Shown here: piece by piece, positions 50,897-58,462 of the stretch
Layout of the letters: every line of letters starts with the position of its first letter
How positions within the stretch are numbered: the first letter of the stretch is position 1
Assembly (NCBI RefSeq): GCF_047160095.1
Contig: NZ_AP038785.1
Location: 1,426,001-1,490,000 of the forward strand
Reading direction: 5' to 3'
From: Rodentibacter abscessus
GTDB taxonomy: Bacteria > Pseudomonadota > Gammaproteobacteria > Enterobacterales > Pasteurellaceae
Length of the DNA stretch: 64,000 bases
Made by a program: the position numbers and the translations under genes
The notes under the pieces: model-generated
Database searches by the model: none
Told to the model about the DNA's origin: nothing
The model's input: the letters and a program-made list of their open reading frames with translations, nothing else

Positions 50897-51856
50897 ATGA
50901 AATATACTAATAATGCCTTAAATATTCTAACTGCTAAGACTTTTAAAGGTATTGGTGATGCTTGGGTTTATAATCATCTAGAACAAGTGCAACCTTATGA
51001 AGTCATTGTTGAATTATTACAAAAAACAGCAGATGAAAAAGTTACAGAAGAAATTTTTCTAAATATTCGTGAGAATATTGAACAAAAAATTTTAAAACTT
51101 GGCGAAAATTGCGATGGCGTAGTGGCGTTAGGAGATGATAATTTTCCGGCTTATCGTGGTAATGTAAAGGCCTCTGATCGACCAACTGTTTTATTTTATA
51201 AAGGAAATTTAGAATTACTTTCTCTAGAGAATTATAATATTGCAGTTATTGGTGTACTTAGTCCAACCCCAGAAATTGAGCAGGATGAACGAAAAATGGT
51301 TACGACTTTAGTTGAAAAAAATGCAGTAATTGTAAGTGGATTAGCTTTAGGTTGTGATAGGATTGCACATCATCAGTCATTAAAAGCAGGCGGCAGTACG
51401 ATTGGTATTTTACCAAGCCCTTTAAATGATATTATTCCCAAAGAATGTATTCCATTAGCTAATTATATGGCTGAAAATGGGAGTTTGCTCATTACTGAAT
51501 ATTATGATCAACCAAAAAGCAAGTTAGAAGCCAATGGACGTTTTATTAAACGTGATCGCCTACAGGCATTATTTAGTAATGCAGTTATTCTCACTGCAAG
51601 TTATAAACCTGATAGTATTGATCCTAAAGAAATGAAAATAGATAGTGGCTCTCGACACGCTATGGAAAAAGCAAAAGAATATGGCTTATTAAGAGGGGTA
51701 ATGTACCACAATAAAAACAAAAACAATCCAAAGTTTGATTTAAACCGACAAATCATTAAAGAAGATAATAATGTCATTGTTATCGATCCTCAAAATGCGT
51801 CACAAACAACCCAACATTTATTCATTTCTCAAGAACAACAATCATCGCTATTTTAG
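50897..51856 (+). CDS. Divergent DprA/Smf-like Rossmann protein (cassette gene 3)
   Basis: A 319-residue protein with a helix-hairpin-helix-like N-terminus (FKGIGDAW, 16-23) and a DprA Rossmann core: SGLALGCDRIAHH (147-159), GRFIKRDRLQAL (214-225) and DSGSRHAMEKA (249-259). It differs from the nearby true dprA: the GSR motif is replaced (VIGVLSP), RRNR becomes KRDR, and the C-terminal winged helix is absent. These changes suggest it is not a transformation factor. AAGGA precedes the ATG; the gap after gene 2 is 63 bases. Confidence 0.85.
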   Translation: MKYTNNALNILTAKTFKGIGDAWVYNHLEQVQPYEVIVELLQKTADEKVTEEIFLNIRENIEQKILKLGENCDGVVALGDDNFPAYRGNVKASDRPTVLFYKGNLELLSLENYNIAVIGVLSPTPEIEQDERKMVTTLVEKNAVIVSGLALGCDRIAHHQSLKAGGSTIGILPSPLNDIIPKECIPLANYMAENGSLLITEYYDQPKSKLEANGRFIKRDRLQALFSNAVILTASYKPDSIDPKEMKIDSGSRHAMEKAKEYGLLRGVMYHNKNKNNPKFDLNRQIIKEDNNVIVIDPQNASQTTQHLFISQEQQSSLF

Positions 51857-51959
51857 ATAAACCAATCAATTTTCTAAAAAATTTTACAAAAAGAGAGATA
51901 TCCCCTATTTTGTATAAATACCCATTTCAATTAAAGGTGGTCACTCATGATCACCTTCA

Positions 51960-52118
51960 ATGATAAAGCGATTTAATGCTCAAGTTCAACTTGGTGCTCT
52001 CTATGGTTTATTAGGTAATGGGGTAAACAAAGATTTAGAAAAAGCAACTTACTCAGCAGGCTTATGTAAGCGGAAATGAAAAAGGTTGTTTTCTTTATCG
52101 TATGGTTGAGGAGAAATA
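51960..52118 (+). pseudogene. Frameshifted Sel1-repeat protein remnant
   Basis: One frame reads NAQVQLGALYGLLGNGVNKD, a typical Sel1 repeat, and soon ends. After a frameshift near 52050 another frame continues QQAYVSGNEKGCFLYRMVEE to a TAA at 52116-52118. The joined product would be the C-terminal end of a Sel1-repeat protein whose 5' part is gone. It marks a decayed border on the right side of the cassette. Confidence 0.75.
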
Positions 52119-52198
52119 ATGAAAATAACCCTATTTTTGACCGCACTTTTAGCGGTAGACTTTGCTTTTTCGGCATTAACTAAGAAGATCATCACATA
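52118..52198 (+). pseudogene. Orphan signal peptide fragment
   Basis: A 26-residue frame (MKITLFLTALLAVDFAFSAL and six more) with a strong Shine-Dalgarno, GAGGAGA, overlapping the Sel1 remnant by TAATG. It looks like the export signal of a secreted protein whose body has been lost, perhaps a second Sel1 paralogue. An uptake sequence encodes its LTAL segment. It could instead be a real small peptide. Confidence 0.5.
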
Positions 52199-52208
52199 GG
52201 TTTCTTCC

Positions 52209-52463
52209 TTATTGATTGGTTTGAGCCGGCATTGGCACTTCAAAGGTTTTACCTTCTATTTGCTCTTTTGCAGCTTTATTCAGTTGTTCTAAAATCGCCC
52301 CTTTGTTTTTGTTGATCGCTTCGACAATCTTTGCATTTTGCTCCGGCGTAGCAGGGATATATTGTGGATTTTGAGAACTCACCTGCGAAGATTGCGGTGT
52401 TGTACTCAAACAGGCTGTCAGCCCTAATCCCAACACTCCCATTAGCATAAACTTTTTCATCAT
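52209..52463 (-). CDS. Small putative lipoprotein
   Basis: An 84-residue protein with a lipoprotein signal ending LGLGLTAC. The mature part is Gln/Asn/Lys-rich (TPEQNAKIVEAINKNKGAIL). I chose the first of two adjacent ATG codons (52463), preceded by AGGAAAG. No family recognised. It converges on the Sel1 remnant and is upstream of, and divergent from, the leucine operon. Confidence 0.75.
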   Translation of the reverse strand: MMKKFMLMGVLGLGLTACLSTTPQSSQVSSQNPQYIPATPEQNAKIVEAINKNKGAILEQLNKAAKEQIEGKTFEVPMPAQTNQ

Positions 52464-52499
52464 AATCTTTCCTTTTTTTAACAAAAATCGGGAGGGGCA

Positions 52500-52743
52500 T
52501 TATACGCAATAATTTAGGTTTTCTTAAATAAGAAAATATATACCGGAAAGCAGATTAGTGCTAAAAAATAAAGAAAACTCAAGATTTTTTCATACTCTTC
52601 TAAACATATAAAAGATAGATAAAAAACGTGTTTAAACCACCACACACAGACTAATAAACCAAATATAACAGAAATAACAGATTAATACTCCAAATTAACT
52701 TTGTAATAAACCAAAATTCAGGAATAAAACACTAAAAAAGCAT
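52500..52743. other. AT-rich spacer upstream of the leu promoter
   Basis: No gene, repeat or clear operator recognised in these ~240 bases. Confidence 0.6.
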
Positions 52744-52771
52744 TTGACAGTCTTTTGTTTATTCGTAATAT
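52744..52771 (+). promoter_or_regulatory. Leucine operon promoter
   Basis: TTGACA (52744-52749), a 16-base spacer, then TAATAT (52766-52771). It lies 36 bases before the leader peptide ATG. Confidence 0.75.
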
Positions 52772-52806
52772 AACAAGCGTTTACACCGAATTTTAATAGG
52801 ATTTTT

Positions 52807-52866
52807 ATGTTTTTTTCTGTTTCTTTATCCCTCAAACTGCTGCTCACATATTCTTTGTGCGGCTAG
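52807..52866 (+). CDS. leuL: leu operon leader peptide
   Basis: A 19-residue peptide, MFFSVSLSLKLLLTYSLCG, with six leucines, three of them consecutive (CTG CTG CTC). AGGA precedes the ATG. A terminator hairpin follows about 40 bases after its stop. Ribosome stalling at the leucine codons when charged tRNA-Leu is scarce would let transcription continue into leuABCD, as in E. coli leuL attenuation. Confidence 0.85.
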   Translation: MFFSVSLSLKLLLTYSLCG

Positions 52867-52908
52867 CCTGTGGATGAAAAACAACCATTATATGTAAATC
52901 CTCCTTTT

Positions 52909-52940
52909 AACCGCACCTCTAGAAGATGCGGTTTTTTTTA
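52909..52940 (+). terminator. leu operon attenuator
   Basis: AACCGCA (52909-52915) and TGCGGTT (52927-52933) form the stem, extended by a CT/AG pair, followed by eight Ts. It is the expected intrinsic terminator downstream of leuL and about 270 bases before leuA. Confidence 0.85.
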
Positions 52941-52952
52941 TTAAAAAATATG

Positions 52953-53122
52953 GGATTATGTACCCGTTGCACAAATTTTTGTAGGGTGCCGTTAGGCGAA
53001 GCCGTAACGCACCGCATCGTAATGAAATTTATTGAAAAAAGGTGCGTTACGCCTGCGGCTAACACACCCTATACCCAATAAATATTGAATATAAAATTCT
53101 CTTTTGTACAACTGCTACATAA
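52953..53122. repeat. GTAGGGTG-family repeat in the leu leader
   Basis: The left end GGGATTATGTACCCGTTGCA and right end GTACAACTGCTACATAAG enclose the intact left palindrome arm GTAGGGTGCCGTTAGGCGAA and a right arm with CACCCTAT. It separates the attenuator from leuA, so the leuA mRNA leader carries it. Confidence 0.87.
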
Positions 53123-53130
53123 GCCAACGC

Positions 53131-53160
53131 TCAAAATCTAAAGATTTTGTGACCGCACTT
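53131..53160. repeat. Uptake sequence joined to AAATCTAAAGATTT palindrome
   Basis: TCAAAATCTAAAGATTTTG is directly followed by an uptake core ACCGCACTT. The same composite occurs in inverted orientation at 55956-55984, after leuB. Confidence 0.75.
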
Positions 53161-53207
53161 TTCAAGTGGTTTTTTAGAAGAATATTGAGAACATTAAGGA
53201 CATTGTT

Positions 53208-54755
53208 ATGACAGATCGCGTAATTATTTTCGACACCACCTTACGTGACGGCGAGCAAGCATTGAAAGCCAGTTTAACCGTCAAAGAAAAATTGCAAATT
53301 GCATTGGCATTAGAGCGTTTGGGGGTAGATGTCATGGAAGTGGGGTTTCCTGTTTCTTCCCAAGGGGATTTTGAATCCGTTCAAACTATCGCACGCCATA
53401 TCAAAAATTCACGCGTTGCCGCATTATCCCGTGCCGTGGAGAAAGATATTGATGCGGCTTATGAAGCTTTAAAAGTAGCTGAAGCCTTTCGTATTCATAC
53501 CTTTATTGCCAGTTCTGCATTGCATGTGGAAACCAAATTAAAGCGCACTTTCGATGATGTGGTTGAAATGGCGGTGGCGGCGGTAAAACGTGCGCGCAAT
53601 TATACGGATGATGTGGAATTTTCCTGTGAAGATGCAGGTCGCACGGGGATCGACAATATCTGTCGCATCGTGGAAGCGGCGATCAATGCCGGCGCCACCA
53701 CGGTGAACATTCCTGATACTGTAGGTTATTGTTTACCAACGGAATATGGCAACATTATCGCACAGGTGCGTAACTGCGTGCCGAATATCGACAAAGCCGT
53801 GATTTCTGTACATTGCCATAATGATTTAGGCATGGCGACGGCAAATTCTTTAACCGCAGTACAAAACGGCGCACGCCAAATTGAATGTACTATTAACGGT
53901 ATCGGTGAACGTGCCGGCAATACGGCGTTGGAAGAAGTAGTGATGGCGATCAAAACCCGTCAAGAATTGTTCGGTGTGGATACAAGAATCAATACCCAAG
54001 AAATTCATCGTGTTAGTCAAATGGTGAGCCAACTTTGCAATATGCCGATTCAACCGAACAAAGCTATCGTCGGTTCTAATGCTTTCGCCCATTCTTCCGG
54101 TATTCACCAAGACGGTATGTTGAAAAACAAAAATACCTACGAAATTATGTCGCCGGAAACCATCGGCTTGAAAAAAGAAAAATTAAACTTAACCGCCCGT
54201 TCCGGTCGTGCTGCGGTGAAAGGTCATATGAGTGATATGGGCTACACCGAACAGGATTATGATTTAGATAAATTGTACGATGCCTTCTTAAAATTGGCGG
54301 ATAAGAAAGGGCAAGTGTTTGATTATGACTTAGAAGCCTTGGCATTTATTGATATGCAACAAGGTGATGAAGATCGTTTAGTGCTTGATAAACTCTCCGC
54401 TCACTCCACCAAAGAATATCCGGCAACGGCATTCGTTCAGTTAGAATTAGACGGTGAGAAGTTAAGCACGTCTTCTATCGGCGGTAACGGGCCTGTGGAT
54501 GCGGTTTACAATGCGATTTTGAATTTAACCGGGCTTGAAATCAAAATGTCTCATTATAACTTAACCGCCAAAGGCGAAGGGGCAGAAGCACTTGGTCAGG
54601 TGGATATTGTAGTCGAACACGAAGGTCGTAAATTCCATGGAGTAGGATTAGCGACAGATATTGTGGAATCATCTGCCTTAGCCTTGGTGCATGCCATTAA
54701 TGCCATTTATCGGGCTCACAAAGTGGCGGATATTAAGAGCCATAAAAGCCATTAA
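53208..54755 (+). CDS. leuA: 2-isopropylmalate synthase
   Basis: First committed enzyme of leucine synthesis, condensing acetyl-CoA with 2-ketoisovalerate; feedback-inhibited by leucine. The 515 residues begin with the catalytic block FDTTLRDGEQA and contain HCHNDLGMA (metal ligands) and NGIGERAGN; the C-terminal ~120 residues form the leucine-binding regulatory domain. It is first in leuABCD, after the leader peptide and attenuator. Confidence 0.97.
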   Translation: MTDRVIIFDTTLRDGEQALKASLTVKEKLQIALALERLGVDVMEVGFPVSSQGDFESVQTIARHIKNSRVAALSRAVEKDIDAAYEALKVAEAFRIHTFIASSALHVETKLKRTFDDVVEMAVAAVKRARNYTDDVEFSCEDAGRTGIDNICRIVEAAINAGATTVNIPDTVGYCLPTEYGNIIAQVRNCVPNIDKAVISVHCHNDLGMATANSLTAVQNGARQIECTINGIGERAGNTALEEVVMAIKTRQELFGVDTRINTQEIHRVSQMVSQLCNMPIQPNKAIVGSNAFAHSSGIHQDGMLKNKNTYEIMSPETIGLKKEKLNLTARSGRAAVKGHMSDMGYTEQDYDLDKLYDAFLKLADKKGQVFDYDLEALAFIDMQQGDEDRLVLDKLSAHSTKEYPATAFVQLELDGEKLSTSSIGGNGPVDAVYNAILNLTGLEIKMSHYNLTAKGEGAEALGQVDIVVEHEGRKFHGVGLATDIVESSALALVHAINAIYRAHKVADIKSHKSH

Positions 54756-54760
54756 TCCAC

Positions 54761-54820
54761 CATTGTGTAGCAGTTGCACAAATTATTGTAGGGTGCCGTT
54801 AGGCGAAGCCGTAACGCACC
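54761..54820. repeat. Half copy of the GTAGGGTG repeat between leuA and leuB
   Basis: The terminal repeat CATTGTGTAGCAGTTGCACA and the left palindrome arm GTAGGGTGCCGTTAGGCGAA..CGCACC are present; the right half is absent. It lies inside the leu operon. Confidence 0.85.
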
Positions 54821-54852
54821 AACTTTAAATAAAAACAAATAGGAAAATAAAC

Positions 54853-55929
54853 ATGAAATCATACAATGTCGCAGTCTTACCGGGTGACGGTATCGGTCCG
54901 GAAGTGATGGCGGAAGCGATCAAAGTCTTAAACAAAGTCCAAAAAAAGTTTGGTTTTAAATTACATTTCAATGAATTTTATGTGGGTGGTGCAGCGATTG
55001 ATCACTGTGGCAGCCCACTGCCGCCGGAAACCTTAAAAGGTTGTGAAGAAGCGGATGCTATTTTATTCGGTTCGGTCGGTGGCCCGAAATGGACAAACCT
55101 TCCACCGGATCAACAACCTGAACGCGGCGCATTATTACCATTACGTAAACATTTTAAATTGTTCTGCAATCTTCGCCCAGCAACCCTTTACAAAGGCTTG
55201 GAAAAATTCTGCCCATTGCGTGCGGATATTGCGGCAAAAGGCTTTGATATGGTGGTGGTGCGTGAACTCACCGGAGGCATTTATTTCGGTCAGCCCAAAG
55301 GCCGTGATGGCGAAGGTGCGCAAACTAAAGCTTTCGATACGGAAGTGTATTACAAATATGAAATCGAACGCATTGCTCGTGCTGCATTCGAGGCGGCGAT
55401 GAAACGCCGTAAGCACGTCACATCCGTCGATAAAGCCAATGTATTGCAAAGCTCTATTTTATGGCGTGAAACCGTGGCGGAAATCGCCAAAGAATACCCT
55501 GAAGTAACGGTTGAAAATATGTATATCGACAATGCAACAATGCAATTAATCAAAGCACCGGAATCTTTCGATGTGCTACTCTGCTCTAACATTTTCGGTG
55601 ATATTATTTCCGATGAAGCGGCGATGATTACCGGTTCAATGGGAATGCTGCCTTCTGCAAGTTTGAATGAAGAGGGCTTCGGTTTATACGAGCCTGCCGG
55701 CGGTTCTGCACCGGATATTGCAGGCAAAGGTATTGCCAACCCAATCGCCCAAATTCTTTCCGCTGCGATGATGTTGCGTTACAGCTTTAACTTAAATGAA
55801 GCGGCGGATGCGATTGAAAATGCGGTACAAAGCGTGCTTTCAGCCGGTCATCGTACAGGCGATTTGGCAGATGATTCCACACCGATTTCTACTGCGGAAA
55901 TGGGGACATTGATTACAGAAGCGATTTAA
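54853..55929 (+). CDS. leuB: 3-isopropylmalate dehydrogenase
   Basis: NAD-dependent oxidative decarboxylation of 3-isopropylmalate. The 358 residues contain LPGDGIGPEVM (9-19), the substrate-binding RELTGGIYFG and the late metal/NAD block SNIFGDIISDEAA. AGGAAAA precedes the ATG. It lies 97 bases after leuA, with a half repeat between. Confidence 0.97.
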   Translation: MKSYNVAVLPGDGIGPEVMAEAIKVLNKVQKKFGFKLHFNEFYVGGAAIDHCGSPLPPETLKGCEEADAILFGSVGGPKWTNLPPDQQPERGALLPLRKHFKLFCNLRPATLYKGLEKFCPLRADIAAKGFDMVVVRELTGGIYFGQPKGRDGEGAQTKAFDTEVYYKYEIERIARAAFEAAMKRRKHVTSVDKANVLQSSILWRETVAEIAKEYPEVTVENMYIDNATMQLIKAPESFDVLLCSNIFGDIISDEAAMITGSMGMLPSASLNEEGFGLYEPAGGSAPDIAGKGIANPIAQILSAAMMLRYSFNLNEAADAIENAVQSVLSAGHRTGDLADDSTPISTAEMGTLITEAI

Positions 55930-55955
55930 TTATCGGCAGGAAGAAATTCCCCCCC

Positions 55956-55984
55956 AAGTGCGGTCAAAAATCTTTAGATTTTGA
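55956..55984. repeat. Uptake sequence joined to AAATCTTTAGATTT palindrome
   Basis: AAGTGCGGTC is directly followed by AAAAATCTTTAGATTTTGA. It is the inverse of the composite at 53131-53160, so the pair brackets leuA-leuB. Confidence 0.75.
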
Positions 55985-56103
55985 ACATTGCTGTCGTCCA
56001 ACGGAGTCTTTAGACATCGCAATCGTTTTAAGTGATTGCATCTAAAATTTAAAACGTTTTTCAACCGCACTTTTCCTAATCCTAACGAATTGAGAAAAAT
56101 ATT

Positions 56104-57513
56104 ATGGCAAAAACACTTTACGAAAAATTGTTCGACTCACACGTCGTCTATGAAGCCGAAGGCGAAACACCGATTCTTTACATTAACCGTCATCTTATCC
56201 ATGAAGTCACTTCACCACAGGCGTTTGACGGCTTACGGGTGGCGGGGCGTCAGGTGCGTCAAATCGGCAAAACTTTCGGTACGATGGATCACAGTATTTC
56301 AACCCAAGTACGTGATGTAAATAAATTGCAAGGTCAAGCGAAAATTCAAGTATTGGAACTAGAGAAAAACACCAAAGCAACCGGTATCCGATTATTCGAT
56401 ATGAATACCAAAGAACAAGGGATCGTGCACGTAATGGGCCCTGAGCAGGGCTTAACACTACCGGGAATGACGATTGTTTGTGGCGATTCACACACCGCAA
56501 CCCACGGCGCATTCGGCGCATTAGCCTTTGGGATCGGTACCTCTGAAGTCGAACACGTTCTAGCCACACAAACCCTAAAACAAACTCGTGCGAAAAGTAT
56601 GAAGATCGAAGTGCGTGGCAAAGTAGCGCCGGGAATTACGGCGAAAGATATTATTCTTGCCATTATCGGTAAAACGACTATGGCGGGGGGAACAGGTCAC
56701 GTTGTCGAATTTTGCGGTGAAGCGATCCGTGATCTTTCCATGGAAGGGCGTATGACCGTTTGTAATATGGCGATTGAAATGGGGGCGAAGGCGGGTTTGA
56801 TCGCACCGGATGAAACGACTTTTGCTTACTTAAAAGATCGTCCGTATGCACCAAAAGGTAAAGACTGGGATGATGCGGTTGAATATTGGAAAACCTTGAA
56901 ATCTGACGATGACGCCCATTTTGACACAGTCGTTACTCTTGAGGCAAAAGAGATTGCCCCACAAGTTACTTGGGGGACGAATCCGGGTCAAGTTATCGCC
57001 ATTACTCAAAAAGTACCGAATCCTGTAGAAATGACTGATCCGGTACAACGTGCTTCTGCAGAAAAGGCCTTACATTATATCGGCTTAGAACCGGGCACAG
57101 ATCTAAAAAACATTGTCGTTGATCAGGTGTTTATCGGTTCTTGCACCAATTCACGCATTGAAGATTTACGTGCAGCGGCGGCCGTGATGAAAGGTCGTAA
57201 GAAAGCCGACAATGTAAAACGGATTTTAGTCGTACCGGGTTCGGGCTTAGTAAAAGAGCAAGCGGAAAAAGAGGGATTAGATAAAATCTTTATTGAAGCC
57301 GGTGCCGAATGGCGCAATCCGGGCTGCTCAATGTGTTTAGGTATGAATGACGACCGCCTCGGCGAATGGGAGCGTTGTGCCTCCACCTCTAACCGAAATT
57401 TTGAAGGTCGCCAAGGGCGCAACGGACGTACCCACTTAGTCAGCCCGGCAATGGCAGCGGCGGCAGCGATGTACGGAAAATTTGTCGATATTCGAGATAT
57501 TACATTAAATTAA
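56104..57513 (+). CDS. leuC: 3-isopropylmalate dehydratase large subunit
   Basis: Aconitase-family subunit that isomerises 2- to 3-isopropylmalate with LeuD. The 469 residues carry the 4Fe-4S ligands: Cys in FIGSCTNSR and the pair in NPGCSMCLGMN. HGAFGALAFGIGTSEVEHVL is a family block. It starts about 174 bases after leuB and is followed 10 bases later by leuD. Confidence 0.97.
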   Translation: MAKTLYEKLFDSHVVYEAEGETPILYINRHLIHEVTSPQAFDGLRVAGRQVRQIGKTFGTMDHSISTQVRDVNKLQGQAKIQVLELEKNTKATGIRLFDMNTKEQGIVHVMGPEQGLTLPGMTIVCGDSHTATHGAFGALAFGIGTSEVEHVLATQTLKQTRAKSMKIEVRGKVAPGITAKDIILAIIGKTTMAGGTGHVVEFCGEAIRDLSMEGRMTVCNMAIEMGAKAGLIAPDETTFAYLKDRPYAPKGKDWDDAVEYWKTLKSDDDAHFDTVVTLEAKEIAPQVTWGTNPGQVIAITQKVPNPVEMTDPVQRASAEKALHYIGLEPGTDLKNIVVDQVFIGSCTNSRIEDLRAAAAVMKGRKKADNVKRILVVPGSGLVKEQAEKEGLDKIFIEAGAEWRNPGCSMCLGMNDDRLGEWERCASTSNRNFEGRQGRNGRTHLVSPAMAAAAAMYGKFVDIRDITLN

Positions 57514-57523
57514 GGAGCAAAAG

Positions 57524-58126
57524 ATGGCAGGATTTAAACAACTTTCAGGCTTAGTAGTGCCATTAGATGCAGCAAATGTGGACACCGATGCAATTATTCC
57601 AAAACAATTTTTGCAAGCCATTACCCGTGTGGGGTTCGGTAAGCACTTATTTCACGAATGGCGTTATTTAGATGCGGAGGGTACAAAACCAAATCCGGAA
57701 TTTGTACTGAATTTTCCACAATATCAGGGCGCAACTATTCTACTTGCACGTAAAAATCTGGGTTGCGGTTCTTCCCGTGAACACGCACCTTGGGCATTAG
57801 CGGATTATGGCTTCAAAGTGATGATCGCACCAAGTTTCGCCGATATTTTCTATAACAACAGCTTAAACAACCATATGTTGCCAATCCGTTTAACGGAAGA
57901 AGAAGTGGAAGAAATCTTCCAATGGGTATGGGCGAATGAAGGTAAACAGATTAATGTGGATTTAGAAGCAATGACGGTAACCGTAGGGGAAAAAATCTAC
58001 CGTTTTGAATTAGACGAATTTCGCCGCCACTGTTTATTAGAGGGGTTGGATAATATCGGCTTAACTTTGCAGCACGAAGATAAAATCGCCGAATTTGAGA
58101 AAAACATTCCGACGTTTCTACGTTAA
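57524..58126 (+). CDS. leuD: 3-isopropylmalate dehydratase small subunit
   Basis: The 200-residue swivelling subunit that partners LeuC. The motifs DTDAIIPKQFL near the start and GCGSSREHAPWAL in the middle are intact. AGGAG lies before the ATG. It is the last leu gene; an uptake sequence and a mobile repeat follow. Confidence 0.97.
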   Translation: MAGFKQLSGLVVPLDAANVDTDAIIPKQFLQAITRVGFGKHLFHEWRYLDAEGTKPNPEFVLNFPQYQGATILLARKNLGCGSSREHAPWALADYGFKVMIAPSFADIFYNNSLNNHMLPIRLTEEEVEEIFQWVWANEGKQINVDLEAMTVTVGEKIYRFELDEFRRHCLLEGLDNIGLTLQHEDKIAEFEKNIPTFLR

Positions 58127-58163
58127 TTACAGCAAAGTGCGGTCAAAATACAAAGTGTTTTCA

Positions 58164-58341
58164 GCATTATGTCGTTATTTCACAAAGAGAATTTATATCC
58201 AATCTTTAATTTGAATAGGGTGCGTTAGCTTTATCGTAACGCACCATTTTTCATCATTAAACCTTGTTAATTGGTGCGTTACGGTTTCGCCTAACGGCAG
58301 CCCCCTACACAATAATTTGGGCAACAGCTACATAATACCGG
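58164..58341. repeat. GTAGGGTG-family repeat after leuD
   Basis: The left end (ATTATGTCGTTATTTCACAA) is degenerate; the right end, CAACAGCTACATAATACC, is good. The inner palindrome runs from ATAGGGTGCGTTAGC to CAGCCCCCTAC, with an insertion of C residues. It occupies most of the 336-bp gap before the next gene. Confidence 0.83.
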
Positions 58342-58462
58342 TGTTTTTGACCGCACTTTCTTTATCTCATAAGTTTCTTGCATACTATTTGACAGCCTCT
58401 CTCCTTCCACCTATTATCTTCCGCGCAAATTTATACTTAATTATATTTCTAGGAACAGCACA

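Noticed and set aside
49110..51856. Absence of uptake sequences in the cassette as proof of recent transfer
   Set aside because: A similar or longer gap (about 1467-5324) occurs in core genes, so uptake-sequence absence alone is not decisive; base composition is the better argument.
47555..51856. Cassette DprA-like gene as a recent duplicate of dprA
   Set aside because: Key motifs differ (GSR, RRNR, winged helix) and the base composition is unlike dprA, so a separate origin is more likely.
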